Below are positions 37,584-46,025 of a stretch of 64,000 nucleotides of DNA, in pieces; position 1 is the stretch's first letter, and each line of letters begins with the position of its first letter. Made by a program: the position numbers and the translations under genes. Where the stretch lies: NCBI RefSeq assembly GCF_051900425.1, contig NZ_JBHZGK010000001.1, positions 434,001 through 498,000 of the forward strand, in the 5' to 3' direction. Source of the DNA: Frateuria_A sp051900425. GTDB taxonomy: Bacteria; Pseudomonadota; Gammaproteobacteria; Xanthomonadales; Rhodanobacteraceae. The notes beneath the pieces were generated by a model that ran no database searches, had not been told where the DNA came from, and was given only the letters and a program-made list of their open reading frames with translations.

Positions 37584-38480
37584 ATGCGGCATCCGGAGTA
37601 CCAGTATCTCGATCTGCTCGAGCAGGTTCTCGACCGGGGTGACCAGCGGCTCGACCGCACCGGCGTGGGCACCCGTTCGGTGTTCGGCGCGATGGTGCGC
37701 TTCGACCTGTCCGACGGCACGGTGCCGGTGCTGACCACCAAGCGGGTGTACTGGAAGCTGGCGGTCAAGGAGATGCTGTGGTTCCTGACCGGCGGCACCA
37801 ATATCCAGCCGCTGCTGCGCGAGAACGTCAGGATCTGGACCGACTGGCCGCTGGCTGCCTACCGCCGTGCCACCGGCGAGGAGCTCTCGCAGGAGGCGTT
37901 CGAACGGCGCATCATCGAGGACGACGCCTTTGCCGCCCGCTGGGGCGAGCTTGGCCCGGTGTACGGCAAGCAGTGGCGGCGCTGGCTCGGCGCCGATGGA
38001 ACCGAACACGACCAGATCGGCACGCTGGTGAAGACGCTGCGGGAGAATCCGGCCAGCCGGCGCATGCTGTTCCACGCCTGGAACGTCGGCGAGCTGGCGG
38101 GCATGGCGCTGCCGCCGTGCCACATGGTCTACCAGTACCACGTGACCTCCGATGGGCGGCTTAACTGCCTGCTGTACCAGCGCTCGGCCGACCTGCTGCT
38201 GGGCGCGCCGTTCAACTTCGTCGGCGCCGCCGCGCTGCAGCTGATGCTCGCGCAACAGGCCGGGCTGCGCCCGGGCGAACTGGTCTGGGTGGGCGGCGAC
38301 GTCCACCTGTACCTCAACCACGTCGAGCAGGCCCGCGAGCAACTCGCCCGCGAACCGCGCCCCTTCCCTCGCATGACCCTGGCCCGCCATGCCCAGAGCA
38401 TCGACGACTATCGGATCGACGACTTCGTGCTGGAAGACTATGCCCCGCACCCGCCGATCAGGGCGGACGTGGCAGTCTAG
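37584..38480 (+). CDS. thyA: thymidylate synthase
   Basis: A 298-residue folate-dependent enzyme converting dUMP to dTMP. Landmarks are RTGVGTRSVFGAMVRFDL, TTKRVYWKLAVKEMLWFLTGGTN, the active-site Cys in ALPPCHMVYQYHV, YQRSADLLLGAPFN and GGDVHLYLNH. It carries the extra helical insert (AAYRRATGEELSQEAFERRI) that makes it longer than E. coli ThyA (264). An AGAAGG Shine-Dalgarno at 37571 is 7 nt before the ATG at 37584; the ATG at 37578 is too close to it, so I prefer 37584. Confidence 0.96.
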   Translation: MRHPEYQYLDLLEQVLDRGDQRLDRTGVGTRSVFGAMVRFDLSDGTVPVLTTKRVYWKLAVKEMLWFLTGGTNIQPLLRENVRIWTDWPLAAYRRATGEELSQEAFERRIIEDDAFAARWGELGPVYGKQWRRWLGADGTEHDQIGTLVKTLRENPASRRMLFHAWNVGELAGMALPPCHMVYQYHVTSDGRLNCLLYQRSADLLLGAPFNFVGAAALQLMLAQQAGLRPGELVWVGGDVHLYLNHVEQAREQLAREPRPFPRMTLARHAQSIDDYRIDDFVLEDYAPHPPIRADVAV

Positions 38481-38532
38481 CCTGCCCTTGGACTGCCTCG
38501 ATGCATCAGCCGGCGTCTCGTCGTGTCGGTGC

Positions 38533-38784
38533 TCAAACCGTGGAGCAGGGCGGCTCTCGCGCGGGCACCGCTGGCGCCAGCAGGCCGTCGACCAGCGCGC
38601 TGGCGCGCTCGCGCAGCAGCAGGTCGAGCAGCTCAAGGTCGTTGAGCAACTGCACTGGCTGATGTGAGCGCGCCGAGCGCAGGCAGGCCTTCAGCCAGTC
38701 GCTCGTGCCCGGCTGGGCCAACAGCCAATCGATGCGCTCGTCGGCTTGCGCCAGGCGTTCCTGCGGGGTCATCCGTCCAGACAT
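38533..38784 (-). CDS. small hypothetical protein, 83 aa
   Basis: An 83-residue, helix-rich protein (MTPQERLAQADERIDWLLAQPG; LNDLELLDLLLRERASALVDGLLAP). No signal peptide, membrane helix or cysteine pattern. It lies 29 bp after DUF6671 in the same orientation and may be the last gene of the dabBA-sua5 run. I do not recognise a family. Confidence 0.5.
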   Translation of the reverse strand: MSGRMTPQERLAQADERIDWLLAQPGTSDWLKACLRSARSHQPVQLLNDLELLDLLLRERASALVDGLLAPAVPAREPPCSTV

Positions 38785-38813
38785 GCGTTGGGCTCCTTGC
38801 ACCCGTGGGTGCC

Positions 38814-39659
38814 TCAGGGATTGCACAGATCGCAGCGTGCGGGGTCCGCGACGGGCGCGGCGGCCGCGCGCTCGATCCGGTAAGCGCACCCGGCGCAGGT
38901 GACCACCTCGGCGACGGTCACCGCAGTCGGCGAGCCGCACGCTGCGCAGGGCAGGCCCGGTACGCGCTCGCTCACGACAAAGCCGGGGCGCGCGCAGCGG
39001 GGGCAACATGAGCGATAGCGACGCAGCAGGTCGACCGTGGCCCGGCGGATGGCGCGCATCCGGGTAGGGTTGCGATGCGCGCGCATGTCCGTTTCCAGAT
39101 GCGCCGCGCCGCAGCGGGCGATGGCCTCGGCCACCGCGGCATGCAGCTCCAGGACCGTGGCGATGTTCTTGCGCAGCAGCCGCGTGGGCGCCGGCTGGCC
39201 ACCGATGCTCCCCATCACGATGAGGCCGTGGGACGGAAAGCCGATTCGCGCGGCGAATGCTTCCGCGGCGGCCATCTCCTGGACCTGTGTGTGGGCGAAG
39301 TTGGTGCGCGGGGTGAGGTGGTAACCGGTCAACTCCAGCCCGTCGCGCCGATCCACCAGCATCACCAGCTCGCCGTCGACCGGCAGGAACGGCACCTGCG
39401 GATGCGGCCCGAAGCTGCCCTCGCTGGCCAGGCCGACCCGCGCCCGCGGCATGCGTTCGAACGCCGCGGCGATCTTGGCGCGAGCCGCGTCCTCCGGCGT
39501 GCCGGTGCGCGGGACGTCCCGGCTGAAGGTGCCGAAGCGGTCGGTGTCCAGCCCCGGGGGGATTTGCACCGCCACGCCGAGCGTGCGCTGCAGCAGCGGC
39601 GCGATCGCCCGCTCCTTGCCGTGCATGGTGGCGAGTACTGCCGTGATCGGTTCAGCCAT
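38814..39659 (-). CDS. DUF6671 family protein with C-terminal zinc knuckles
   Basis: A 281-residue protein. The N-terminal half has the DUF6671 pattern: ATMHGKERAIAPLLQRTLG, PPGLDTDRFGTFSRDVPRTG, then ARVGLASEGSFGPHPQVPFLPVDGELVMLVD. The C-terminal fifth holds four CxxC knuckles (CPRC, CAAC, CAGC, CDLC), enough for two zinc ribbons. Function is unknown. The start at 39659 matches the conserved N-terminus; the frame is open to 39785 but overlaps sua5. It follows sua5 by 89 bp on the same strand. Confidence 0.8.
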   Translation of the reverse strand: MAEPITAVLATMHGKERAIAPLLQRTLGVAVQIPPGLDTDRFGTFSRDVPRTGTPEDAARAKIAAAFERMPRARVGLASEGSFGPHPQVPFLPVDGELVMLVDRRDGLELTGYHLTPRTNFAHTQVQEMAAAEAFAARIGFPSHGLIVMGSIGGQPAPTRLLRKNIATVLELHAAVAEAIARCGAAHLETDMRAHRNPTRMRAIRRATVDLLRRYRSCCPRCARPGFVVSERVPGLPCAACGSPTAVTVAEVVTCAGCAYRIERAAAAPVADPARCDLCNP

Positions 39660-39748
39660 CGACGCCGGCGCCTGTGGTGCCCTGCCGGGCCTTGCCGCCG
39701 ACCGGGCGACGGTACGCCGGGAGCCGCCGCCGCATGCGGGCCAGGTCG

Positions 39749-40762
39749 TCATGCGAGCCGGTCGCCCAGGCCAGCGGCGCGCCACAGGCGGTCGCGCAGG
39801 GCGTGGCCGAGCCCCTGGTCGGGGGGCGGCACCGCGATCAGCACGTCCAGGCGCAGCCGGTCCGCCTCGCGCAGCCGCCGGTACAGCTGCCGCGCCTGCT
39901 CATCGGGGGCGCCACCGAGCGCCAGCCAGTGAACCTGCGCAGGCCACGCCGGCGCGCGTGCCGCCGACAGCACGCCGACGCGGGCCTGCTGCGCCAGCCA
40001 GCGGTGGACCTCCGCGGCGACCTGGTCCTCCGGCACCAGCACCACGGTCGCCTGGGGGGCGTAATGGACATTCATGCGGCCCGGCACACGGAGCGCCGGG
40101 CCGGCTACCGGAGCGAGCGCCTGGCCGGTCACCTGCCGCAGTTCCTCTTCGCCGATCACGCCCGGCCGCAGGATGCGCACGCCGCCGGTCGACACGTCCA
40201 CGATGGTCGACTCGATGCCGACCTGGCACGGGCCGCCATCGAGCACTACTGCCACTGCATCGCCGAGTTCGTCGCGCACGTCGCTTGCGGTGGTCGGGCT
40301 GATCTTCTTGTGGCGGTTGGCCGAAGGCGCGGCGACGCCGCCGCCGAAGGCCTGCAGCACATGGAGCGCCAGCGGATGGGCCGGGACCCGCAAGGCGACC
40401 GTATCCAGTCCGCCGGTCACCGCGTCCAGCACGCCGGCCGCGCGCGGCAGCACCAGGGTGAGCGGCCCGGGCCAGAACGCCTCGGCCAGCCGCCACGCGG
40501 CGTCGGGCACGCGGGCGGCCCACTGCGGCAACTGGTCGGCACCGTGCAGGTGCACGATCAGTGGATGGTCCGCCGGACGTCCCTTGGCCGCGAAGATCCG
40601 CGCCACGGCCGCGGGGTTGCCGGCGTCCGCGCCCAGCCCGTAGACGGTCTCGGTCGGCAGGCCGATCAGCAAGCCCTGACGCAGTGCCGCCACCGCCGCG
40701 TCGACGTCGGTCCCGGGCGGCCCTGACGCGCCACCGGTCGTGGCGGATGACGCCGTACTCAT
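39749..40762 (-). CDS. Sua5-type L-threonylcarbamoyladenylate synthase
   Basis: A 337-residue protein of the long Sua5 type. The YrdC-like catalytic domain (residues about 20-205) has GLPTETVYGLGADAGN, IFAAKGRPADHPLIVHL and PSANRHKKISPTTASDV, covering the nucleotide, threonine and carbonate sites. A linker and C-terminal Sua5 Rossmann-like domain follow (VLVPEDQVAAEVHRWLA). The enzyme makes threonylcarbamoyl-AMP from threonine, bicarbonate and ATP for t6A37 of ANN-decoding tRNAs. The ATG at 40762 overlaps the dabA stop (ATGA). Most gammaproteobacteria use the short TsaC elsewhere, so this may be a second copy. Confidence 0.9.
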   Translation of the reverse strand: MSTASSATTGGASGPPGTDVDAAVAALRQGLLIGLPTETVYGLGADAGNPAAVARIFAAKGRPADHPLIVHLHGADQLPQWAARVPDAAWRLAEAFWPGPLTLVLPRAAGVLDAVTGGLDTVALRVPAHPLALHVLQAFGGGVAAPSANRHKKISPTTASDVRDELGDAVAVVLDGGPCQVGIESTIVDVSTGGVRILRPGVIGEEELRQVTGQALAPVAGPALRVPGRMNVHYAPQATVVLVPEDQVAAEVHRWLAQQARVGVLSAARAPAWPAQVHWLALGGAPDEQARQLYRRLREADRLRLDVLIAVPPPDQGLGHALRDRLWRAAGLGDRLA

Positions 40763-43260
40763 GGGGTTGGCTCCCACTGCAACCGTCCGCGGTAGCGCTG
40801 CAGCGGACCGTGGCCCTCGCCCATGGCGAACAGGTGGATCCAGCCTTGGTCGACCAGCTGGCGCACCGGCTCATGCCGGGCAATGATCGTGTTGATCGCC
40901 TCCAGTGGCGCGTCGATCACCACCGACAGCCGCAACGGTTCGTGCAGCAGGCGCTTGCCGTCATGCAGCGACTGCCACGGCAGGCCGCTGCGCAGGTCGC
41001 CGCCGTTGCCCTCGAGCACGCCGAGCCGGCCGACCACGTTGTGCAGCACCTTGTTGCCGCAGCCGAACACCCGGTTGTCGACCACCGAACCGTAGTACTG
41101 CAGGTTGATCCAGGCGCCGACCACCATCGGCGCGGTCATGATCGACTCGAGCACGGCGAAGCCTTCGTCCTGGCGCCAGTCGTAGGAGTTGAGGAAGGCG
41201 CGTCCGCCCAGGTCGAGTCCCCGGGTGCGGCTGCGCGGGGCGATCACGTAGGCGGCGCAGCCGGCCAGGCCCAGCTCCGGCCGTACCTGGCTCCAGTCGG
41301 TGCCGCGTGCCGCCAGGGCGGCCGCGGCGGTGGGAGTCCGCGGCAGGCCCAGCGCGGCGGTGCGCTCCAGCCGGGTCCGTGCGCCGGCCGCGGCGAGCCA
41401 TTCGTTCAGACGGCCCAGCTCGGCGGCATGGCTGGCGGGGAGCTGTTCCGCGTCGAACACGGTCACCCGGTCGGTGGTGGTGTCGTGCAGCGCGGCGAGA
41501 AACCAGGTGTCCGACGGTATGGCGATGCCGCGCCCGGCGAGCGCCTCGCGCACCGGCGGATCGTTCAGCACCGCCGCGGCGATGCGGGCGTTGGCCTGGC
41601 CCGGGTGGCCGCCACAGGCGCCGCAGTCCAGGCCGCTGGCGTGCGGGTTGTTGGCCGAGCTGGCGCCGTGGCCGACCAGCAGCACCAGCCGCGCGAAGTC
41701 CTGGCGCAGCGACATCGCGCGCAACGCGCCCTCGGCCAGCTGGACCCGGGTGGGCAGGTCGATCCCGCTGGCGTGGCCGTCGATCGATTGCGGCGTGATG
41801 TCCGGCGCCAGGCGCGCAAGCACATCCGCCGCCAGTCCCCGCGTGCCCGGTTGCGGCTCGGGCCGACCGAAGCCGAACGCGTGCGCGGCCAGCTTGCCGG
41901 CGTACAGCCAGCCCATCGATTCGACGTAGCTGAAGGACGACACCGCGGCGAGTTTGAACCAGCGCCAGGCCGAGCCTATGCGCAGCCGCACGCGCCGCAG
42001 CGAGGCGATCGTGCGTGCCTGCTGCGGGCTGGCGCCGCGTACGCTCTGGCGCACGGTGATCGTCGGTGCGATGAGTACGGGGCATTGCGCCCCGCCGCGG
42101 CTGCGACCCAGCGGCACGTATTCGATCGGCATGCCGAAGAAGCCGGCGACACCGAACGTCTCCACCTCGTCGGCCACACCTTCCAGTGCGCGGCGGAACA
42201 CCTCCGAGCGCACGTCGATGCAGAACGCGGCCTGCACCGCAGGGCGGTTCGCCGGCCGGGCGGACGGCACACCGGCCAGGCGCGCGCCGAACTGACGCTG
42301 CCAGCCGATCTCGTAGGCATCCTGCAGCAAGGCATCGAGCGCCCGTTCGGCGGATTCCGCCGGCGCGTCGCCGTAGCGTTCGCGCGCCTGCGCCCAGGCC
42401 TCCGCGACCGCCGGCCGGGCGGCGAACACCTCCAAGATGGCCACCTCCCAGGCCAGCCGCACGGCCAGCAACTGCAGCAGCGTGCTGTCGCCACGCTGCT
42501 GCAGCGCGCTCTGCCAGCCCAGGTAGCGCGCATAACCGGCCCAACCGCCGATGCTCATCAGCAACCGGTGGAAGTAGTTGGCAAGGCCTGCTGCGTCGAG
42601 CTGCAGGCGGGCGGCGCCGGCCTGGATCATCGCCTCGGCGGTCGCCGGCAGCGCGCCGACGATGCGGCGAAAACCCGCCAGCCCCATGATCCCCGGCGTA
42701 CGGTCGACCATCGCCTCCTGTCGCCATGACGCGTACGGGCCCAGGTGCCGCGAGGGCGAAGGCCACAGCGCCTGGCCCTGGTCGAAGTAGCCGGCCGCCC
42801 ACGTCGCGATGCGCTCGCAGGCCAACCCCGCCCAGTCCCGTCCGGTCGTCTGGCTGGCCGCATCGAGCGCGCTCGCCCAAGGCGCAGGCTCCGCCAAGGG
42901 CGCATCCTGCAAGGCGCGATGCAGCGACGGCAGGTCTCGCGGGGCCGGGCTGTTGCGGGGCAGCCGCCGCAGCGCCAGCGCCAGATCCTGCTCGCCGATC
43001 CGCCCGTGGGCGACCGCCTCGCGGTAGAACGCGCGTGGCATGGTCATGCGGGCACCCGCCGTCCCCGCCATAAGCCCCGCCGCCTCGGTGAAGCTGCGGT
43101 CGGTCAGGCCCAGGAACGGGTTCACCGCCACGAAGTGCGCCAGTGGCCACAGTGGCGCGATGCGCTGGCATGCCTGCGTGGCCGCATCCAGGGCGGCGCA
43201 GGATTCGTGCCCGGGGACCGGCGCGTCCGTGTCGTCGAGTTGCAGTGCAATGGCATTCAT
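40759..43260 (-). CDS. dabA: inorganic carbon transporter subunit DabA (DUF2309)
   Basis: An 833-residue DUF2309 protein. It matches DabA of the DAB complex, which energises CO2 or bicarbonate accumulation in chemoautotrophs and some pathogens. The zinc-site residues characterised in Halothiobacillus DabA have clear counterparts: Cys 347 and Asp 349 in FCIDVRSE, His 531 in VGHGASSANNPH and Cys 546 in DCGACGG, a beta-carbonic-anhydrase-like site. No membrane helix is obvious; it should dock on DabB. It starts 9 bp after dabB and is translationally coupled to the sua5 gene. Confidence 0.94.
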   Translation of the reverse strand: MNAIALQLDDTDAPVPGHESCAALDAATQACQRIAPLWPLAHFVAVNPFLGLTDRSFTEAAGLMAGTAGARMTMPRAFYREAVAHGRIGEQDLALALRRLPRNSPAPRDLPSLHRALQDAPLAEPAPWASALDAASQTTGRDWAGLACERIATWAAGYFDQGQALWPSPSRHLGPYASWRQEAMVDRTPGIMGLAGFRRIVGALPATAEAMIQAGAARLQLDAAGLANYFHRLLMSIGGWAGYARYLGWQSALQQRGDSTLLQLLAVRLAWEVAILEVFAARPAVAEAWAQARERYGDAPAESAERALDALLQDAYEIGWQRQFGARLAGVPSARPANRPAVQAAFCIDVRSEVFRRALEGVADEVETFGVAGFFGMPIEYVPLGRSRGGAQCPVLIAPTITVRQSVRGASPQQARTIASLRRVRLRIGSAWRWFKLAAVSSFSYVESMGWLYAGKLAAHAFGFGRPEPQPGTRGLAADVLARLAPDITPQSIDGHASGIDLPTRVQLAEGALRAMSLRQDFARLVLLVGHGASSANNPHASGLDCGACGGHPGQANARIAAAVLNDPPVREALAGRGIAIPSDTWFLAALHDTTTDRVTVFDAEQLPASHAAELGRLNEWLAAAGARTRLERTAALGLPRTPTAAAALAARGTDWSQVRPELGLAGCAAYVIAPRSRTRGLDLGGRAFLNSYDWRQDEGFAVLESIMTAPMVVGAWINLQYYGSVVDNRVFGCGNKVLHNVVGRLGVLEGNGGDLRSGLPWQSLHDGKRLLHEPLRLSVVIDAPLEAINTIIARHEPVRQLVDQGWIHLFAMGEGHGPLQRYRGRLQWEPTP

Positions 43261-43269
43261 CGGGCGGCC

Positions 43270-44856
43270 TCAGGCGACAGTGGAGGGGTGGCCGGCGGGC
43301 TCACGGCGGCGCAATGCGCCGATCAGCCGGTCGGCCCAGGCGTTGACGTACAACCCGTTGGCCAGGTGCACGCGGGCGATGCGCCAGGCCGGCCGCTGCA
43401 TCCAGCGCGGCGCCAGCGCCTGCAGCAGGCTGACCAGCGCGAACGAGCCGACCGCCAGCCCCATCACCCAGCGACCGGTCCGGTCCGGCGCGGGGATTGG
43501 CGGCAGGGTGGCCGCGGTCAGGCCCACGGCGCCGCGTTCCAGGGCGAAATAGGCGACCGTGGTGATGCCCGCCAGCAGCAGCGTGCGAAGCACCAGGCGC
43601 GCGTCCGTGGCGCCCTGCCAGGCGGGCGCCAGCAGCAGGCTGGTGCCCATCACCAGGATCGCGCCGAGGCTCAGCACCGCCGGCTGCGGATCGGCGAACA
43701 CCCCGAACAGCCATCCGGTGACCAGGTAGATCGCCAGCGCCAGCACCAGGCTGATCAGCGCCGAGCGCAGCCGCGGCCGGTGCGGCATCGGCACGGCGTT
43801 GGTCTCGATCACGCTGCCGGAGGACAGGAACGCGTGCGCCTTGTACAGCGAGTGGGCGAGCAGGTGCAGCAGCGCGATGGCGAAGGCACCGAGCCCGCAC
43901 TGCAGCGTCATGAACCCCATCTGCGCCACCGTCGACCACGCCAGTGCGCCCTTGACCGTGGTCTGGGTCAGCATCACCACGCCGCCGAACAGCGCGGTGA
44001 AGCCGCCGACCAGCGCGATGAAGTGCAGCGAGGGCATCGACAGCAGCATGACGTCGGCGAAGCGGATCATCAGGAAACCGCCGGCGTTGATGATCCCGGC
44101 GTGCAGCAAGGCCGAGACCGGGGTGGGCGTGTCCATCACTTCAGGCAGCCAGCCGTGCGCCGGAAACTGCGCCGACTTCATCAGTGCCGCCATGCCGAGC
44201 AGCGCCACCACCGCGGTCGTTGCTGTCCCCGTCGCCGCCACCGGCAGGGCGTGCGCACGTGCCAGGAGGGTGGCGATGTCGGTGCTGCCGAACAGGTGCG
44301 CCAGCAACACCGCCGCGCTGACCAGGCACACATCGCCCAGCCGTGCGGCGATGAACTTCTTGCGCGCGGCGATGCGCGCGGCAGGGCGGTCGCGGTAGAA
44401 CAGCAGCATGCCATGCAACGACAGGCTGGTGGCGCTCCACGCCACCACCAGCTGGGCCAGGTTGCCGGCCAGCACCAGCAGCATCACCGCGGCGAGGGTC
44501 CGGCACAGGCCGCGGACGAATTCGCCCTGGCGAGGGTCGCCGTCGAGGTAGTTGCGGCTGTATTGGACGACGATCACGCCGACGAAGGCGACCAGCACGA
44601 ACATGCTGCAGCTGATCGCGTCCAGGCGTACCGACAGGCCGATGCCCGCGGCGCCCAGCAGCGGGCTGGTGGTGGCGCCCTGGACCGCGGTGACGACCGC
44701 CGCCAGCACCGCCCACAGCAGTGCCGCCGCGCTCGTCAGCCGACTGGCCGCAAGCGCCCGCGTGGCTGGCCGGTCGCCGTCACGCACCGGGAGCCGCCAT
44801 GCGAGCAACAGCCCCGCGGGGGCGAGCAACGCCAGGGTCGCAAGGAAGGGGGGCAT
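43270..44856 (-). CDS. dabB: DabB, NuoL/MrpA-like membrane subunit of DAB complex
   Basis: A 528-residue membrane protein with about 13-14 helices of the complex I NuoL/Mrp antiporter family. It has LLGMAALMKSAQFPAHGWLPEVMDTPTPVSALLHAGIINAGGFLMIR, with the conserved Lys and the HGWLP..TP.SALLHA motif, and the later HSLYKAHAFLSSGSV with the pumping Lys/His. It lies directly upstream of dabA, the standard DAB arrangement, rather than in a nuo or mrp operon. A GGAGAA Shine-Dalgarno precedes the ATG at 44856. It is divergent from a LysR regulator across 99 bp. Confidence 0.93.
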   Translation of the reverse strand: MPPFLATLALLAPAGLLLAWRLPVRDGDRPATRALAASRLTSAAALLWAVLAAVVTAVQGATTSPLLGAAGIGLSVRLDAISCSMFVLVAFVGVIVVQYSRNYLDGDPRQGEFVRGLCRTLAAVMLLVLAGNLAQLVVAWSATSLSLHGMLLFYRDRPAARIAARKKFIAARLGDVCLVSAAVLLAHLFGSTDIATLLARAHALPVAATGTATTAVVALLGMAALMKSAQFPAHGWLPEVMDTPTPVSALLHAGIINAGGFLMIRFADVMLLSMPSLHFIALVGGFTALFGGVVMLTQTTVKGALAWSTVAQMGFMTLQCGLGAFAIALLHLLAHSLYKAHAFLSSGSVIETNAVPMPHRPRLRSALISLVLALAIYLVTGWLFGVFADPQPAVLSLGAILVMGTSLLLAPAWQGATDARLVLRTLLLAGITTVAYFALERGAVGLTAATLPPIPAPDRTGRWVMGLAVGSFALVSLLQALAPRWMQRPAWRIARVHLANGLYVNAWADRLIGALRRREPAGHPSTVA

Positions 44857-44910
44857 CGGGTTCTCCGCGGCTGTCAAAACGGCGCGAAGGCTACGGCACG
44901 CGGATCATTC

Positions 44911-44940
44911 TATAAAATACAATTAAACGAATTGATCAAT
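44911..44940. promoter_or_regulatory. AT-rich divergent operator/promoter between dabB and LysR gene
   Basis: Within a very GC-rich genome, this stretch is almost pure A/T. It holds CAATT-N5-AATTG (44920-44934) overlapping a perfect 10-bp palindrome ATTGATCAAT (44931-44940), and TATAAA at 44911. Overlapping dyads in a divergent gap fit LysR-type binding sites (T-N11-A) and a promoter for dabBA. Confidence 0.6.
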
Positions 44941-44955
44941 ATATGGATTAGAACG

Positions 44956-45852
44956 ATGGCCGCGTTGAACTACAACCACCTGCGTTACTTCTGGGAAGTC
45001 GCCCGCGAAGGCAACCTCACCCGTACCGCCGAAAAACTGCTGGTCTCGCAGTCGGCGTTGTCGATCCAGATCCGCAAGCTGGAGACGCAACTGGGCCATG
45101 ACCTGTTCGAGCGCAGCGGCCGGCAGTTGCTGCTGACCGAGGCCGGCCAGATCGCCTTCGACCATGCCGAGGCCATCTTCGCCGGGGGCGCCGAGTTGCT
45201 GGCGACGCTCAAGCATCGGCCGGACGGGCATCGCTCGATCCTGCGCGTGGGTGCGCTGGCGACCCTGTCGCGCAACTTCCAGATCGGCTTCCTGCGCCCG
45301 CTGCTGGCGCGGCCGGACGTGGAGGTCATCGTGCGCTCCGGGACCACCGCCTTTCTGCTGCAGGGGCTGGAGGCGCACCGGCTGGACGTGGTGCTGGTCA
45401 ACGTCGCGCCGCCGCGTGACGCGGCCACCTCGTGGGTGGCGCACGAGATCGCCGAGCAGCCGGTCAGCCTGATCGGCACGCCCGCGCGCATTGGCAAGGG
45501 CGACACGCTTGCCGGCCTGCTTGCCAGTCAGCCGCTGGTGCTGCCGACCATGGAGAGCAGCGTGCGGGTCGGCTTCGAGGCGCTGGTCGATCGTTTGGGG
45601 GTGCAGGTCAAAGTCGCGGCCGAAGTCGACGACATGGCGATGATGCGACTGCTCGCGCGCGAGGACATCGGCCTGGCGGTGGTGCCGCCGATCGTGGTCA
45701 AGGACGAGCTGGCCAATGGCCGGCTGGTCGAGGCCCGGCAACTGCCGCAACTGAGCGAGACCTTTTTCGCGGTGACGATGAAGCGGCGCTTCCCCAACCC
45801 GCTGCTGCGCGAGCTGATCGGCCCGCGCACGGCGATGGAGCTGACCGAGTAG
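44956..45852 (+). CDS. LysR-family regulator, NhaR-like, probably of dabBA
   Basis: A 298-residue LysR-type regulator. The N-terminal winged helix reads NYNHLRYFWEVAREGNLTRTAEKLLVSQSALSIQIRKLETQLG, which is the NhaR-like subgroup, followed by LFERSGRQLLLTEAGQ. The effector domain runs from about residue 93. Divergent placement against dabB, with palindromes in the 99-bp gap, makes dabBA the likely target, as with the LysR regulators of carbon-concentrating genes in autotrophs. NhaR responds to sodium and pH, so the effector could be an ion rather than a metabolite. Confidence 0.88.
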   Translation: MAALNYNHLRYFWEVAREGNLTRTAEKLLVSQSALSIQIRKLETQLGHDLFERSGRQLLLTEAGQIAFDHAEAIFAGGAELLATLKHRPDGHRSILRVGALATLSRNFQIGFLRPLLARPDVEVIVRSGTTAFLLQGLEAHRLDVVLVNVAPPRDAATSWVAHEIAEQPVSLIGTPARIGKGDTLAGLLASQPLVLPTMESSVRVGFEALVDRLGVQVKVAAEVDDMAMMRLLAREDIGLAVVPPIVVKDELANGRLVEARQLPQLSETFFAVTMKRRFPNPLLRELIGPRTAMELTE

Positions 45853-45909
45853 GCCGTGTCGGGCTGCCGCGACGAACCGCTCGCACGGCCCATTCCGGTG
45901 GCACACGCG

Positions 45910-45944
45910 CCTCCGGCAGGTGCCCTGATGGCACCTGCCGGAGG
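45910..45944 (+). terminator. strong hairpin after LysR gene
   Basis: Perfect 15-bp arms CCTCCGGCAGGTGCC/GGCACCTGCCGGAGG with loop CTGAT, 58 bp after the LysR stop and before the convergent GNAT gene. No U-run follows on either strand, so it is a terminator-like or stabilising hairpin. Confidence 0.55.
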
Positions 45945-46025
45945 AAGGCTTCGACCGAGCCGATGTCAGCGGTCGCAGGCTAGCTGACGGCCCGGGCGGG
46001 CGTGTGATGCCGCAGGTGGCTGTCT

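Noticed and set aside
43270..44856. NADH dehydrogenase subunit L or Mrp antiporter gene
   Set aside because: The single NuoL-like gene is directly followed by DUF2309, the defining DAB arrangement, with no nuo or mrp neighbours.
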